Both the position numbers and the translations under genes were made by a program. 45,175 bases of DNA from Butyrivibrio sp. (lineage in GTDB: Bacteria; Bacillota; Clostridia; Lachnospirales; Lachnospiraceae), in NCBI GenBank assembly GCA_017470505.1, contig JAFUYO010000003.1, positions 1 to 45,175 of the forward strand. Reading direction: 5' to 3'. Below are positions 25,939-34,448 of this stretch, piece by piece (positions within the stretch are counted from its first letter, which is position 1; each line of letters opens with the position of its first letter). The notes below the pieces were generated by a model. That model worked only from the letters and a program-made list of their open reading frames with translations. It was not told where the DNA came from and ran no database searches.

Positions 25939-27363
25939 TCATTGTCTTTCCGCATGCATATTCTTCTTGTTTATATACATGTTATTGTCTGCACGTTTAA
26001 AGACATTTATTGCACCGGCATCTTTACTGCTGTCATATGTGGCATAGCCGATTGCAGCAGAAACAGCCTCCCAGGGAGGAAGCTCCTTGTTATTTGAAAG
26101 ATCCAGAAGCTGCTTGTTAAACTGATCTATCAGAGAATCAATATTTTCCAGATCATGACCTTTCAGGATTATTGCAAATTCGTCGCCGCCTATCCTGAAA
26201 ACAGGAGAGTGCGCAAATATAACACAGACTATCCTGCAGATGTTTTTGATGGCTTCGTTGCCCTTGTCGTGACCGTAAGTGTCATTGATGACCTTGAGGT
26301 AGTTTAGGTCAACGACTCCGATTCCAAATTCAGTTTTGCCCAGTTGGAGATTCCATTCAAGCGACTTGATCTCATTATCATACGCAGTTTTATTTCTTAT
26401 TCCGGTAAGTGAATCCCTGTTCGCAAGAGCCTCCAGCTGGGAGTTCTTATCCTGCATATCACTTAATTTCCTGTCTTTGTCGATGAGGTCCGAGGCGTAA
26501 TCCCGTATATCTTCGACCATTGATGAAATAGAGTCTGACAAAGATTCTATTTCATCGTGAGTATGTATGTTCAGGTCATCCATCACAAGCTCTGATACAG
26601 GAGCGCGTTTTCGGCATTTGTCCTCTATCATTCCGGTGGCATTTTCAAGGCTTTTGATAGGACGGACAATCCGCTTGTTATACCATTTGTTGAGCGCAAC
26701 GATTACCAGGAACCCTGCAATGAGGGCAACTATGACAGTTGCAGTTGCATAGGTATAGGCTGCCTTATAAATGTCATCAATAAGAATATCGCCACATATG
26801 ACTGCAACAGGTTCTCCTTTGCTGTTTATAAGAGGACGGATAGCAGTATATATTTTTCCAAAATCAGTATCATTTCTGAAGTAGGTGACAGTTGTATCCG
26901 TATCCATGCGGTTCATGTACTGAATGGCAACTTCCCGGGGATAGGCAACACCTGTGTAGTTTCCAAGATCCGTAAGTCCATCGGTTCCATCTGCTTTTCC
27001 CCATGAAGTATATGCAGCAAAGACATCCATCATGTTATCCGGAGGATCTGCCTTTAACGGTTCGATGATATATATATAATACAGGTCGTGGGTTTCTTTG
27101 AAATTATTGGCCAGTGTTTGGAGATTAAGGTATTTATCTGACTTGACACCGGTACGCATACATGCTTCAAGGTCGTCGACGTCTATGCACCTGCATAAAA
27201 AGTTGATGGAATCACCGGCGTAGTTCTGATAACGGCCTATCATATTTCTTCTATAGATGTTAAAACATAAAGCTCCCACAGAGACTGATATGAATACAAC
27301 AATTATGACGCTGATACGGATCAGCGATTTCTGAAGGGAGTTTTTCATTTTCTTATTGTTCAT
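25939..27363 (-). CDS. Membrane diguanylate cyclase (extracellular sensor, HAMP, GGDEF)
   Basis: This 474-aa protein has a membrane helix (about 14-34), an extracellular sensor region (35-205) of Cache-like size, a second helix (about 208-228), a HAMP-like linker (NKRIVRPIKSLENATG onward), a coiled coil (SDLIDKDRKLSDMQDKNSQL) and a GGDEF domain. The catalytic motif RIGGDEFA is intact (Gly392-Phe396), with the upstream RDSLTGIRNKTAYD and NDTYGHDKGN landmarks, so it should make cyclic di-GMP in response to an outside signal. No RxxD inhibitory site precedes the motif. It is transcribed alone, divergent from the GNAT gene and convergent with tpiA. Confidence 0.9.
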   Translation of the reverse strand: MNNKKMKNSLQKSLIRISVIIVVFISVSVGALCFNIYRRNMIGRYQNYAGDSINFLCRCIDVDDLEACMRTGVKSDKYLNLQTLANNFKETHDLYYIYIIEPLKADPPDNMMDVFAAYTSWGKADGTDGLTDLGNYTGVAYPREVAIQYMNRMDTDTTVTYFRNDTDFGKIYTAIRPLINSKGEPVAVICGDILIDDIYKAAYTYATATVIVALIAGFLVIVALNKWYNKRIVRPIKSLENATGMIEDKCRKRAPVSELVMDDLNIHTHDEIESLSDSISSMVEDIRDYASDLIDKDRKLSDMQDKNSQLEALANRDSLTGIRNKTAYDNEIKSLEWNLQLGKTEFGIGVVDLNYLKVINDTYGHDKGNEAIKNICRIVCVIFAHSPVFRIGGDEFAIILKGHDLENIDSLIDQFNKQLLDLSNNKELPPWEAVSAAIGYATYDSSKDAGAINVFKRADNNMYINKKNMHAERQ

Positions 27364-27642
27364 GTCTGTGCCTCCGTATATGTTAATTCAGAAGGTGGAA
27401 CCTACTTTGAAAAATGTTGAAATACCGTTTCATTTTAATTGTAACTTGAATCATGCCGTGACTCAACTAAAAGCTATATAAACGACTGCTTTTTGTGATC
27501 GTAACCAATGCAGGTCTCCTTATTAGTTCAAATAAGCAGATGGTTGCTGACAACAAAAGTGAAAAGAGAGATAATATAGAAAAAGAAAAAACTCCCTGCA
27601 AAGCTGCAAGGGGCTTTTGAAGTAATATAAACAGGAGATCGA

Positions 27643-28446
27643 ATGAGACTTTTTTCCATAAAAAATGGACAGGCCAAAGAGGCGAAATCGCTGTTGTTGC
27701 CGGATACGGTAAAGGCGATAGAGAAGGGCCTCCCGGTCACTGCCATCATAGCGGAGGAAGATGAGAGGGCTGTTGGAGCTGCAGCCGGAATTGCGGACGG
27801 CGATGTGTTCAGGCTGCTGAGCATATATGTGGAGCCGGAATACAGGAAAAGGGGCATAGGAAGAGCTCTTTTGGAGAAGCTTGAAGAGATCGTGGCCGTC
27901 ACAGGGCGTCTTATAAGAGCTGAGTACACCGCGGCAGGCGAGGATCTTGAGGCTCTTGCACCCTTCTTTTTGCACCTTGGATACAGGGATGATGCGCAGA
28001 ACAGACCGGGATACTACATCGGAAAGATAGGCAATCTGACAGAGGATGAGACAATTCCGGATCTTCCGGAAAACTTCTCCTTATCATTTCTTGATGATAT
28101 TGGGGAGAAGACTCTTTCAGATTTTCAAAAAACAACGGAGATCGACTTTACGGCAGGTACAGTCCTTAAGGATGTGAGCTGCGCTGTTCTGATGGAAGGC
28201 ACAATTAAGGCGTATATTGTTGTCGAAAGAGTGGAAAAAAAGATTCTCAAGGTGGAGGAAATCGATTCGGAAATATCTGACCACAGGATGCTGTCAGCCT
28301 TAGTTCTCAAAACATGCAGGAAGCTAAAGAAGAAGTTTGACCCGGAAGTAAAGCTGGTGGTGCTGGTACTTGGTGATAAGCCGTCAAGGACGCTCAGGTC
28401 GGTGATGGGCGATGCCGCTTCTTGTTCCTATTCATTTATCAAGTGA
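27643..28446 (+). CDS. GNAT-family acetyltransferase with unknown C-terminal domain
   Basis: This 267-aa protein has an N-terminal GNAT fold. The acetyl-CoA loop is YVEPEYRKRGIGRALLEKLE (about 64-83), including the R-x-x-G-x-G/A pattern, and the following strand-helix region is present. The C-terminal 130 residues (from about 135) seem to be a second, degenerate GNAT-like half: SFLDDIGEKTLSDFQ and MLSALVLKTCRKLKKKF. The substrate is not evident. An AGGAG site fixes the start. The kinase-like gene begins 78 bp after the stop on the same strand, with a hairpin but no T-run between, so the two may share a transcript. Confidence 0.8.
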   Translation: MRLFSIKNGQAKEAKSLLLPDTVKAIEKGLPVTAIIAEEDERAVGAAAGIADGDVFRLLSIYVEPEYRKRGIGRALLEKLEEIVAVTGRLIRAEYTAAGEDLEALAPFFLHLGYRDDAQNRPGYYIGKIGNLTEDETIPDLPENFSLSFLDDIGEKTLSDFQKTTEIDFTAGTVLKDVSCAVLMEGTIKAYIVVERVEKKILKVEEIDSEISDHRMLSALVLKTCRKLKKKFDPEVKLVVLVLGDKPSRTLRSVMGDAASCSYSFIK

Positions 28447-28473
28447 TGTGAAGATCAAAAGCTGACATCATTA

Positions 28474-28506
28474 AGGAACTGTTCAAGTTATTTCGCTACA
28501 GTTCCT
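28474..28506 (+). promoter_or_regulatory. Hairpin before the kinase-like gene
   Basis: AGGAACTGT (28474-28482) and ACAGTTCCT (28498-28506) are exact complements with a 15-base loop. No T-run follows; the AGGAGG ribosome site begins only five bases later (28512). It could set translation or stability of the downstream message. Confidence 0.5.
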
Positions 28507-28524
28507 AAGCAGGAGGTTTTATCT

Positions 28525-31476
28525 ATGGAAGGCATGGGTGAAGTAAAGAAACAGATTAATAAACCGTTGCAGGAGATTCAGGTTACCTCAGAAAAAAATA
28601 AAGAGGACTCTGTCTATGACCTGAATAAATCAGAGCTTATTCAGCCTGAGGAGCAAATAAACTTCGAAAAGGAAAAGGACTCAGCCCTTGATATCATGGT
28701 CAAAAACTCCATGGATGCAAATCTGCAGCTTAAGGAGAGACAGAGCGTTCTTTTGACGGTTGAGGATAAGTGGAAGGCCTATGATGAGTACAGAAAGCTC
28801 CCGGTACAGAAAATTCCTGAGGCAAGGAGTACCCAAAAGGCCCGTAAAACCGAGGCTGGTGCCCTGAAGAAAGCACAAAAGACATTTTCCTTTGCGGATA
28901 CATGTACAGTCAGGGAGATGGACAATCTAAAGGCCCATATTAAGTTTTTGCAGGATGGGAAAAAATCTGAAATAACAGGGCAGGATGGCGCTGACAATGA
29001 GAGCCTTCTCTCTTTTGTTTCTGACATTGTCTCTCTCGATATGTCGGAGAAGTATCTGACAGATGACTATCTCTCGGACCACATCGGAGAGATGCTTGAG
29101 TATTGCAAAAAGCTTGAAATGTTTGGAGAGCTGAGAGACAAGTACCCGAAGTTTTTTTCTTCCATCCCGGACAGCCACCTGATGATACTTGAAGAGCGCT
29201 CTGACATGGCAAAAGACCTGAAAGGACTCCTTAATTCTCACCTTGAGCTTCACGGTATAAATGTGGAATATCAGGACGGGGATCCCGGCGCTGTGACCCT
29301 CAAAGAGGTTAAGGGCAAAAGCGCACAGGAGCGCAGTCAGAATGAAGAAAACCATGAAAAGGCAAAAGACGCCTACGATAAGCAGTGGAAGGAATTCTAT
29401 GTAAAGAACATTGAAGAGGCAGGACTTAACAATGCGGCCAGATATACCAGGGGGAAGGCCTATTCCTCCGAGGTGGCTGCTCCAAGGCTTTTTGCAAGAA
29501 TATCGCAGCTCAATAAAGATGTGCCCTGGGTAAAAGAATCCATAGATGCTGCAAAGGAGGAGATTACCAGGTCGTTCCAGAAGAGGGATGAACTGATAAC
29601 AGCGCTTAAAGATAATCTGAAAAAGTACGGGGAGTGTAAAACGGCGGAAGAGGTAAGCGCGCGGATTCATATGATAGTTGATTTAAATGCCAGAATCCGC
29701 AAGATCACGACGGATGCCGATAAGCTCATCGATTCGCTTAACATACAGGAAGAGCTTAAAGTAAATGAGACCACCAGGGATGCGGTCAAAGCCATGGAAG
29801 ACAGAAAGGAAGATGGCGGTAATGATTCGGCTTCGATGAAGGAGTTTTCGGCTGCCATGAATGCGATCTACAACTTCCTCGGACAGAAGATGCCGCCGCT
29901 TAGTTTTGATGATGAGGCAATTGATGCCGGCTGCCTTCTGGCTGTTAATATCTACAACAGGGCAGAGAAGAGTATTGATAAGTGCCTTAACAAACCGGAA
30001 AATTACAACAATTCCGAGGAGATAAAAAAACAGCTGCAGGATGCGAGAGAGCTCTGCAAAAAGGAGAGGAGTCTTTTCAGGCAAAATGTATTTGAGCTGC
30101 GAGACCTGATAAAAACGCAGCAGTTAAAGCTCGCAAAGCCGCTTACCTGGGCTGATGCCTTAAAGTATCAGCGCAGCGTTAAGCTCAATGTCAATGGGGA
30201 AGACGGCGTTAATATGAAGAAAATCGGCGCGGGTTCTTCGACCATTTACAAGTTTGACTACGAAGGCAAAAGTGTCTTTTTCCGCAAAGGAGAAGTGGTT
30301 CCACCGAAGGATAACCAGGAGTTTGTAAAATATTTTCTGGACAAGACAATGGCTGAAGGCAGCTTCATGGAAAGAACTCTTCGCCCGATATTTGAGATCT
30401 TTGGCAAAGAGAAAACAATAAACGGTAAGACTATGACAGATTTCTTTAAACCGATGAGAAGAAACAGCAGTGAGGAGATATTTGATGCAGTCTTAAAATC
30501 TGATTCAAAGGCAAAAGAGTTTCTTAAAAATATAAAGGACAAGGATGAAATAAAGAAGGTCGGCTCATACCTTACGGAATTTGCAAGATCTGTTTTTCAG
30601 CGTGATTTTTGCAAGGGAGCACATATTGGTTATGGAAAGCCCTTGTCCGAGAGGAACGTTGCTACCAGCAGAATGGCCCTCATTCTGGGTATCCCGGGCA
30701 TGATAGCGGAATCGAGGACGGCTCTTATGCGTGATGGTGACAAGGTGGAGATGGGCAACCTCATGGAGGACACAAAGGGCGAAGAGGTAACTGAGCTGGT
30801 AAAAGAGGCCAGGAAAAACGACGGAAAGGTAAGCTATAGCGACGAAGCCATAAGTCAGTTATACACCATTCAGATATTTGATCTTTTGTGTCAGCAGATG
30901 GACAGGCATTTTGGAAACTATCACGCGATAACAGAGAGAAAAAACGGCCAGATCATCGTGAAGAAAATCAAGGGAATTGACAATGATATTGCCTTTGGAA
31001 CCATTAAATATGAGCGTCTAAAAAATGGGCTTAACAGAATCAGGCCGATCACAAATGAAAACATCAAGGGAATGCCCATTGCTTTTTTAAATGCTGTCAT
31101 GAATCTAAATGATGATGTAGCGGCAAACTCTCTCTGTGACATTCTCGACGCCAAAGAGATAAAAGCGTTCAAGGAACGCCTGAATGGTCTGAGGAATGAC
31201 ATAAAAAACGCTATGGGCGATATAGGACTTAAGAGGGATGTGACAGGTTCTGCGGATGGCTTTGCCGGACGCTACTACTACGAAGGAGAAGAGCAGGACG
31301 ACACCTTAAGGCAGCTTTTGCAGCTCAAAAAGCAATATGAAATACTTGATTCAAGTCCCAATCAGCAGCTTTTGGGAGATGTTTCGGTATTTCATGAGGG
31401 CGTGATCGGTCAGGGAGAGATAAAAAGAAGGATCAAAGAGAGGAGGGAGCAGCTGAAACAACAGAATCAAAACTGA
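28525..31476 (+). CDS. Large protein with atypical kinase-like C-terminal domain
   Basis: I do not recognise a named family for this 983-aa protein. Residues 1-550 are hydrophilic, highly charged and mainly helical (coiled-coil-like), without signal peptide or membrane helix. From about 553 there are kinase-fold hallmarks. KKIGAGSSTIYKF (565-577) resembles a Gly-rich ATP loop, followed by SVFFRKGE with Lys588 as a candidate ATP lysine. MDRHFGNYH has Asp793-Arg794-His795 and Asn798, like the catalytic D-x-x-x-x-N of HipA, Fam20C and PI-kinase-like folds. KGIDNDIAFG (816-825) resembles the metal-binding DFG equivalent. The end (about 930-983) is a charged helix. AGGAGG lies eight bases upstream. 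Function, substrate and partner are unknown; the kinase reading is inference from motifs. Confidence 0.6.
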   Translation: MEGMGEVKKQINKPLQEIQVTSEKNKEDSVYDLNKSELIQPEEQINFEKEKDSALDIMVKNSMDANLQLKERQSVLLTVEDKWKAYDEYRKLPVQKIPEARSTQKARKTEAGALKKAQKTFSFADTCTVREMDNLKAHIKFLQDGKKSEITGQDGADNESLLSFVSDIVSLDMSEKYLTDDYLSDHIGEMLEYCKKLEMFGELRDKYPKFFSSIPDSHLMILEERSDMAKDLKGLLNSHLELHGINVEYQDGDPGAVTLKEVKGKSAQERSQNEENHEKAKDAYDKQWKEFYVKNIEEAGLNNAARYTRGKAYSSEVAAPRLFARISQLNKDVPWVKESIDAAKEEITRSFQKRDELITALKDNLKKYGECKTAEEVSARIHMIVDLNARIRKITTDADKLIDSLNIQEELKVNETTRDAVKAMEDRKEDGGNDSASMKEFSAAMNAIYNFLGQKMPPLSFDDEAIDAGCLLAVNIYNRAEKSIDKCLNKPENYNNSEEIKKQLQDARELCKKERSLFRQNVFELRDLIKTQQLKLAKPLTWADALKYQRSVKLNVNGEDGVNMKKIGAGSSTIYKFDYEGKSVFFRKGEVVPPKDNQEFVKYFLDKTMAEGSFMERTLRPIFEIFGKEKTINGKTMTDFFKPMRRNSSEEIFDAVLKSDSKAKEFLKNIKDKDEIKKVGSYLTEFARSVFQRDFCKGAHIGYGKPLSERNVATSRMALILGIPGMIAESRTALMRDGDKVEMGNLMEDTKGEEVTELVKEARKNDGKVSYSDEAISQLYTIQIFDLLCQQMDRHFGNYHAITERKNGQIIVKKIKGIDNDIAFGTIKYERLKNGLNRIRPITNENIKGMPIAFLNAVMNLNDDVAANSLCDILDAKEIKAFKERLNGLRNDIKNAMGDIGLKRDVTGSADGFAGRYYYEGEEQDDTLRQLLQLKKQYEILDSSPNQQLLGDVSVFHEGVIGQGEIKRRIKERREQLKQQNQN

Positions 31477-31545
31477 TGTCAACAGCTTTTTCTCATAAGC
31501 TTTTCTTACCAAAAAGAGGGCAGTTTGATTGTGAGATAGTTCCAA

Positions 31546-31574
31546 TTGAGAAAGAGTCCGGGATGTACTATAAT
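31546..31574 (+). promoter_or_regulatory. Promoter of the alcohol dehydrogenase
   Basis: TTGAGA (31546-31551), a 17-bp spacer and TATAAT (31569-31574) give a near-consensus promoter, placing the transcript start near 31581, just before the Rex-like repeat. Confidence 0.8.
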
Positions 31575-31586
31575 AGGGATATCGAC

Positions 31587-31604
31587 GTGTTATTTTTTTA
31601 ACAC
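31587..31604 (+). promoter_or_regulatory. Rex-like operator
   Basis: GTGTTA-N6-TAACAC is a perfect inverted repeat spanning 18 bp, close to the Rex consensus TTGTTAA-N4-TTAACAA (the outermost bases and one inner base differ). It lies just downstream of the promoter, where a repressor would block transcription. Rex senses NADH/NAD and often controls alcohol dehydrogenases in Clostridia, which fits the gene. Confidence 0.5.
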
Positions 31605-31626
31605 AATATAAGGAGGTATTTTTATT

Positions 31627-32844
31627 ATGGCACGTTTTACATTACCCAGAGATGTCTATCACGGCAAGGGAGCTTTGGAGGCACTCAAGACTCTTGAGGG
31701 AAAAAGAGCTATCGTTTGTGTTGGTGGAAGCTCAATGAAAAAGGGAGGATTTCTTCAGAAGGTAGAAGATTATCTGAAGGAAGCCGGAATGGAGGTCGAG
31801 CTCTTTGAGGGGATTGAGCCTGATCCTTCAGTTGAGACAGTTATGAAGGGCGCCGAGGCTATGCAGAAGTTCCAGCCCGACTGGATCGTTGCAATCGGCG
31901 GAGGCTCACCCATTGATGCAGCCAAGGCTATGTGGATCAAATACGAGTATCCCGAGACAACGTTCGAGGATATGTGCAAGGTATTCGGACTTCCCAAGCT
32001 TCGAACAAAGGCTCATTTCTGTGCTATTCCTTCAACATCGGGAACAGCTACGGAGGTTACGGCTTTCTCAATCATTACAGATTACCAGAAGGGTATCAAG
32101 TATCCTATCGCTGACTTCGAGATCACACCTGATGTTGCCATCGTTGATCCCGAGCTCACACATACGATGCCGGTTAAGCTCGTTGCACATACAGGTATGG
32201 ACGCAATCACTCATGCCATCGAGGCCTATGTTTCAACTGCGAACTGCGAGTACACAGACGCTCTTGCAATCCATGCAATCGAGCTCATCCAGAACAACCT
32301 TGTTAAGTCCTATAAAGGAGATATGGACTCAAGAGACACAATGCACGATGCGCAGTGCCTTGCAGGAATGGCATTCTCAAATGCCCTCCTTGGAATCGTT
32401 CACTCAATGGCTCACAAGACAGGCGCTGTCTTTGCTGACCAGGGTGCACACATCATCCACGGCGCTGCAAACGCAATGTACCTTCCCAAGGTTATCGCCT
32501 TCAATGCCAAGGACGAGACAGCCAAAAAGAGATACGGCGTTATCGCTGATTACATGAATCTGGGCGGAGCAAATGACGATGAGAAGGTTAAGCTCCTCAT
32601 TGATTATCTGCGCAAGATGAACGATGACCTCAACATTCCTCACTGCATACAGCACTACGGTGCAGACGGACTTCCTGCTGATCAGGGCTTCGTTTCTGAG
32701 GAAATCTTTAACGAAAGACTCAAAGACATCGCAGCAAACGCTATCCTCGATGCCTGCACAGGGTCCAATCCCCGTCAGCCCAGCCAGGAGGAGATGGAGA
32801 AGCTCCTTAAGTGCTGCTACTACGACACTGAGGTTGATTTCTGA
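31627..32844 (+). CDS. Iron-containing alcohol dehydrogenase
   Basis: This 405-aa enzyme is of the Fe-ADH family (group III), reducing aldehydes to alcohols with NAD(P)H. The nucleotide-binding part has AIGGGSPIDAAKAMW (about 92-106) and IPSTSGTATEVTAFS. The metal site is in VAHTGMDAITHAIEAYVS with its Asp-His, and later GIVHSMAHKTGAVF and GAHIIHGAANA. It resembles NADPH-dependent butanol or 1,3-propanediol-type dehydrogenases; substrate and cofactor cannot be fixed from sequence. AAGGAGG precedes the ATG. It has its own promoter, a Rex-like operator and a terminator, so it is monocistronic and probably redox-regulated for fermentation. Its codon bias suggests high expression. Confidence 0.93.
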   Translation: MARFTLPRDVYHGKGALEALKTLEGKRAIVCVGGSSMKKGGFLQKVEDYLKEAGMEVELFEGIEPDPSVETVMKGAEAMQKFQPDWIVAIGGGSPIDAAKAMWIKYEYPETTFEDMCKVFGLPKLRTKAHFCAIPSTSGTATEVTAFSIITDYQKGIKYPIADFEITPDVAIVDPELTHTMPVKLVAHTGMDAITHAIEAYVSTANCEYTDALAIHAIELIQNNLVKSYKGDMDSRDTMHDAQCLAGMAFSNALLGIVHSMAHKTGAVFADQGAHIIHGAANAMYLPKVIAFNAKDETAKKRYGVIADYMNLGGANDDEKVKLLIDYLRKMNDDLNIPHCIQHYGADGLPADQGFVSEEIFNERLKDIAANAILDACTGSNPRQPSQEEMEKLLKCCYYDTEVDF

Positions 32845-32886
32845 TATTAGGAACTGCTGACTATTCCTTATAGAAAAAGATTATAG

Positions 32887-32919
32887 AGCGTGCAGACAGT
32901 TTGCTGTCTGCGCGCTTTT
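32887..32919 (+). terminator. Terminator after the alcohol dehydrogenase
   Basis: GCGTGCAGACAG (32888-32899) pairs over 12 bp with CTGTCTGCGCGC (32904-32915), including one G-U pair, and is followed by TTTTA. It is a clear terminator. Confidence 0.85.
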
Positions 32920-33093
32920 ATAGTGCTGAGTGGAAGTTACCGTCATGAGGCAGCTCCCGCCCTCCTCACGAGGAGGTGCTTTCATCACACCTACGCCGGC
33001 TTTGAGGAAATAAGTTCATCTATTTTTCACAAATTGTCATTTAATCTGTGGTATAAAGGAATATATAATCTTATCAGAAAGACAGGTGGGAAA

Positions 33094-33516
33094 ATGAACA
33101 GGAATCAGTTTCAGTATAGAATGCAGAACGGCCTTGCGCAGTTTATGTACGGGCGCAACGGTTTTGACAACATGGCGAGAGCTTTTTATATCGGCTCACT
33201 CATTCTTCTTGTGATCAATCTGTTTGCGGCGAATTCAGTTATCTATTTTCTCTGGGTGGGAATGTTCGGATACGCACTGTTTAGAACATTATCAAAAAAC
33301 ATCCCAAAGAGATATGCTGAAAATCAGAAGTTTTTAGCTGCAACCGCCGGGATCAGGAAGAGATTAAATCTTCTTGGACTACAGTGGAGAGACAGAAAGA
33401 CAAGCAGATACTATATCTGCTCAAAGTGCGGCACACAGATAAGAGTTCCTAAAGGCAAGGGCAGGATCGAGATTACCTGCCCGAGGTGCCAGGAGAAGTT
33501 TATCAGGAGAACGTGA
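33094..33516 (+). CDS. Membrane protein with C-terminal zinc ribbon
   Basis: This 140-aa protein starts [17 protein letters not shown] after an AGGTGGG site; longer in-frame starts upstream lack one and run through the dehydrogenase terminator. Two membrane helices are visible (about 32-48 and 50-66), then a basic region, and a zinc ribbon [17 protein letters not shown] with a second Cys pair, TCPRCQEKF, at the end. The four cysteines should bind one zinc. Stop and next start are one base apart, so it is translationally coupled to the J-domain protein. The pair may form a membrane-linked chaperone or nucleic-acid-related unit; function is not known. Confidence 0.75.
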   Translation: MNRNQFQYRMQNGLAQFMYGRNGFDNMARAFYIGSLILLVINLFAANSVIYFLWVGMFGYALFRTLSKNIPKRYAENQKFLAATAGIRKRLNLLGLQWRDRKTSRYYICSKCGTQIRVPKGKGRIEITCPRCQEKFIRRT

Positions 33517-33517
33517 T

Positions 33518-34120
33518 ATGATGATGGATCCCTACAAGGTGCTTGGCGTTCAGATGGGAGCATCTTACGACGAGATAAAAAGTGCATACAGGAAACTTGC
33601 CAAGAAGTATCATCCCGACCTTCATCCCGATGATCCCAAGGCTTCTGAGCGAATGAACGAGATAAACGCCGCCTATGATCTTCTGACCAAGCCTCACGCA
33701 TCTGATTCAACGAGGCGGAGCGCATACAGCGGCTCGGCCTACGGATCTTCATACAGCGGACAAAACGGTTACGGAAGCTCCTACGGTGGTCAGGGCAGCA
33801 GTGGCAGCGGCTCATCCTATGGGCAGCAGGGCTACGGCAGCGCTTACGGAAGCGGTTCATCCTACGGGCAGCAGGATGGATATGGACAATGGTCTGCGTT
33901 CAGCGGGCGCAGCGCTTACGATAGTGATAACCCGTTTGGAAGCTTCGGAAACGGCGGGTTTTACTGGAGCTTCGGTCCGATGTTCGGCTCAGGCTTTGGC
34001 AATTATCGTAATAGCTACAACAGGCCGGTACGCAGACAGTCCGTATTTGGCAAGCTCATTAAGTGGTTTGTCATTTACCAGATTGTATCCCTTATCATCA
34101 GAATGTTTTTCTTTTTCTGA
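33518..34120 (+). CDS. J-domain protein with Gly/Ser/Tyr/Gln-rich tract and C-terminal helix
   Basis: This 200-aa protein has an N-terminal J-domain (about 4-60): [19 protein letters not shown], then the diagnostic HPD in [11 protein letters not shown] and the closing helix [11 protein letters not shown]. Residues about 65-150 are a low-complexity tract with repeated SYG, YGQ and SSYGQQ units. A C-terminal hydrophobic stretch ([17 protein letters not shown]) should anchor it in the membrane. The zinc-finger and client domains of DnaJ are absent, so it is a specialised co-chaperone that would activate DnaK locally. AGGAGA precedes three consecutive ATG codons, so the precise start is uncertain by two residues. 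Coupled to the upstream zinc-ribbon protein. Confidence 0.9.
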   Translation: MMMDPYKVLGVQMGASYDEIKSAYRKLAKKYHPDLHPDDPKASERMNEINAAYDLLTKPHASDSTRRSAYSGSAYGSSYSGQNGYGSSYGGQGSSGSGSSYGQQGYGSAYGSGSSYGQQDGYGQWSAFSGRSAYDSDNPFGSFGNGGFYWSFGPMFGSGFGNYRNSYNRPVRRQSVFGKLIKWFVIYQIVSLIIRMFFFF

Positions 34121-34149
34121 AGCTTTTTCAAATTCCAGATTTTAACAGG

Positions 34150-34189
34150 GCAGGCTGCAAATATCCAAAAAAAGCAGCCTGCTTATTTT
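34150..34189 (+). terminator. Terminator after the J-domain gene
   Basis: GCAGGCTGC (34150-34158) and GCAGCCTGC (34174-34182) pair perfectly around a 15-base loop, followed by TTATTTTATT. It ends the two-gene unit. Confidence 0.8.
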
Positions 34190-34291
34190 ATTCAACAGGA
34201 AATTGCTCCGCAATTCAAATTATTAAATAATTTTAAACAGCAATTTTTTCAATGATAATTATGCCAAGTCATGTTAAAATGTAACTATGTG

Positions 34292-34305
34292 TGAAAGCGG
34301 TTACA
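34292..34305 (+). promoter_or_regulatory. Catabolite-responsive element (cre) upstream of kduI
   Basis: TGAAAGCGGTTACA matches the Firmicute cre consensus TGWAANCGNTNWCA at every position. It lies just downstream of a possible -10 (TAAAAT at about 34275), where CcpA or another LacI-family repressor would block transcription of the kdu operon. A perfect match does not distinguish CcpA from a uronate-specific LacI-type regulator. Confidence 0.7.
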
Positions 34306-34388
34306 TTCAGTCAAGATTTGCAAGTTTTTGATGTAAAAATGAAGTGAAAATGAAAATTGTTTACTTTATTATGGGTATACATCGAATT

Positions 34389-34410
34389 AAAGCGTTTCGT
34401 GACCGCTTTT
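34389..34410 (+). promoter_or_regulatory. Second AAAGCG inverted repeat upstream of kduI
   Basis: AAAGCG (34389-34394) and CGCTTT (34404-34409) form an inverted repeat with a nine-base centre. On the minus strand it reads AAAGCGGTCAC, matching the AAAGCGGTTAC core of the cre site 100 bases upstream. It could be a second operator half of a looped complex or an RNA leader stem. Confidence 0.45.
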
Positions 34411-34448
34411 AAGAGAAGGTTTTCTATCAAATGGGAATGGAGGTTACT

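Noticed and set aside
28927-29670. 247-codon open frame on the minus strand
   Set aside because: It lies wholly within the kinase-like gene, has no ribosome site, and its Arg/Leu/Pro/Ile-rich sequence is the usual shadow of a Lys/Glu-rich gene.
31889-32557. 222-codon plus-strand frame within the alcohol dehydrogenase gene
   Set aside because: Ser/Gln/Thr-rich out-of-frame shadow of a strongly codon-biased gene.
33700-33950. Tandem repeats in the J-domain gene as a DNA repeat array
   Set aside because: The repeats are protein-level (Gly/Ser/Tyr/Gln codons) and drift at the DNA level.
34431-34448. Longer N-terminus for kduI
   Set aside because: The ribosome site GGAGG sits inside this segment and KduI proteins start at the later MELR.
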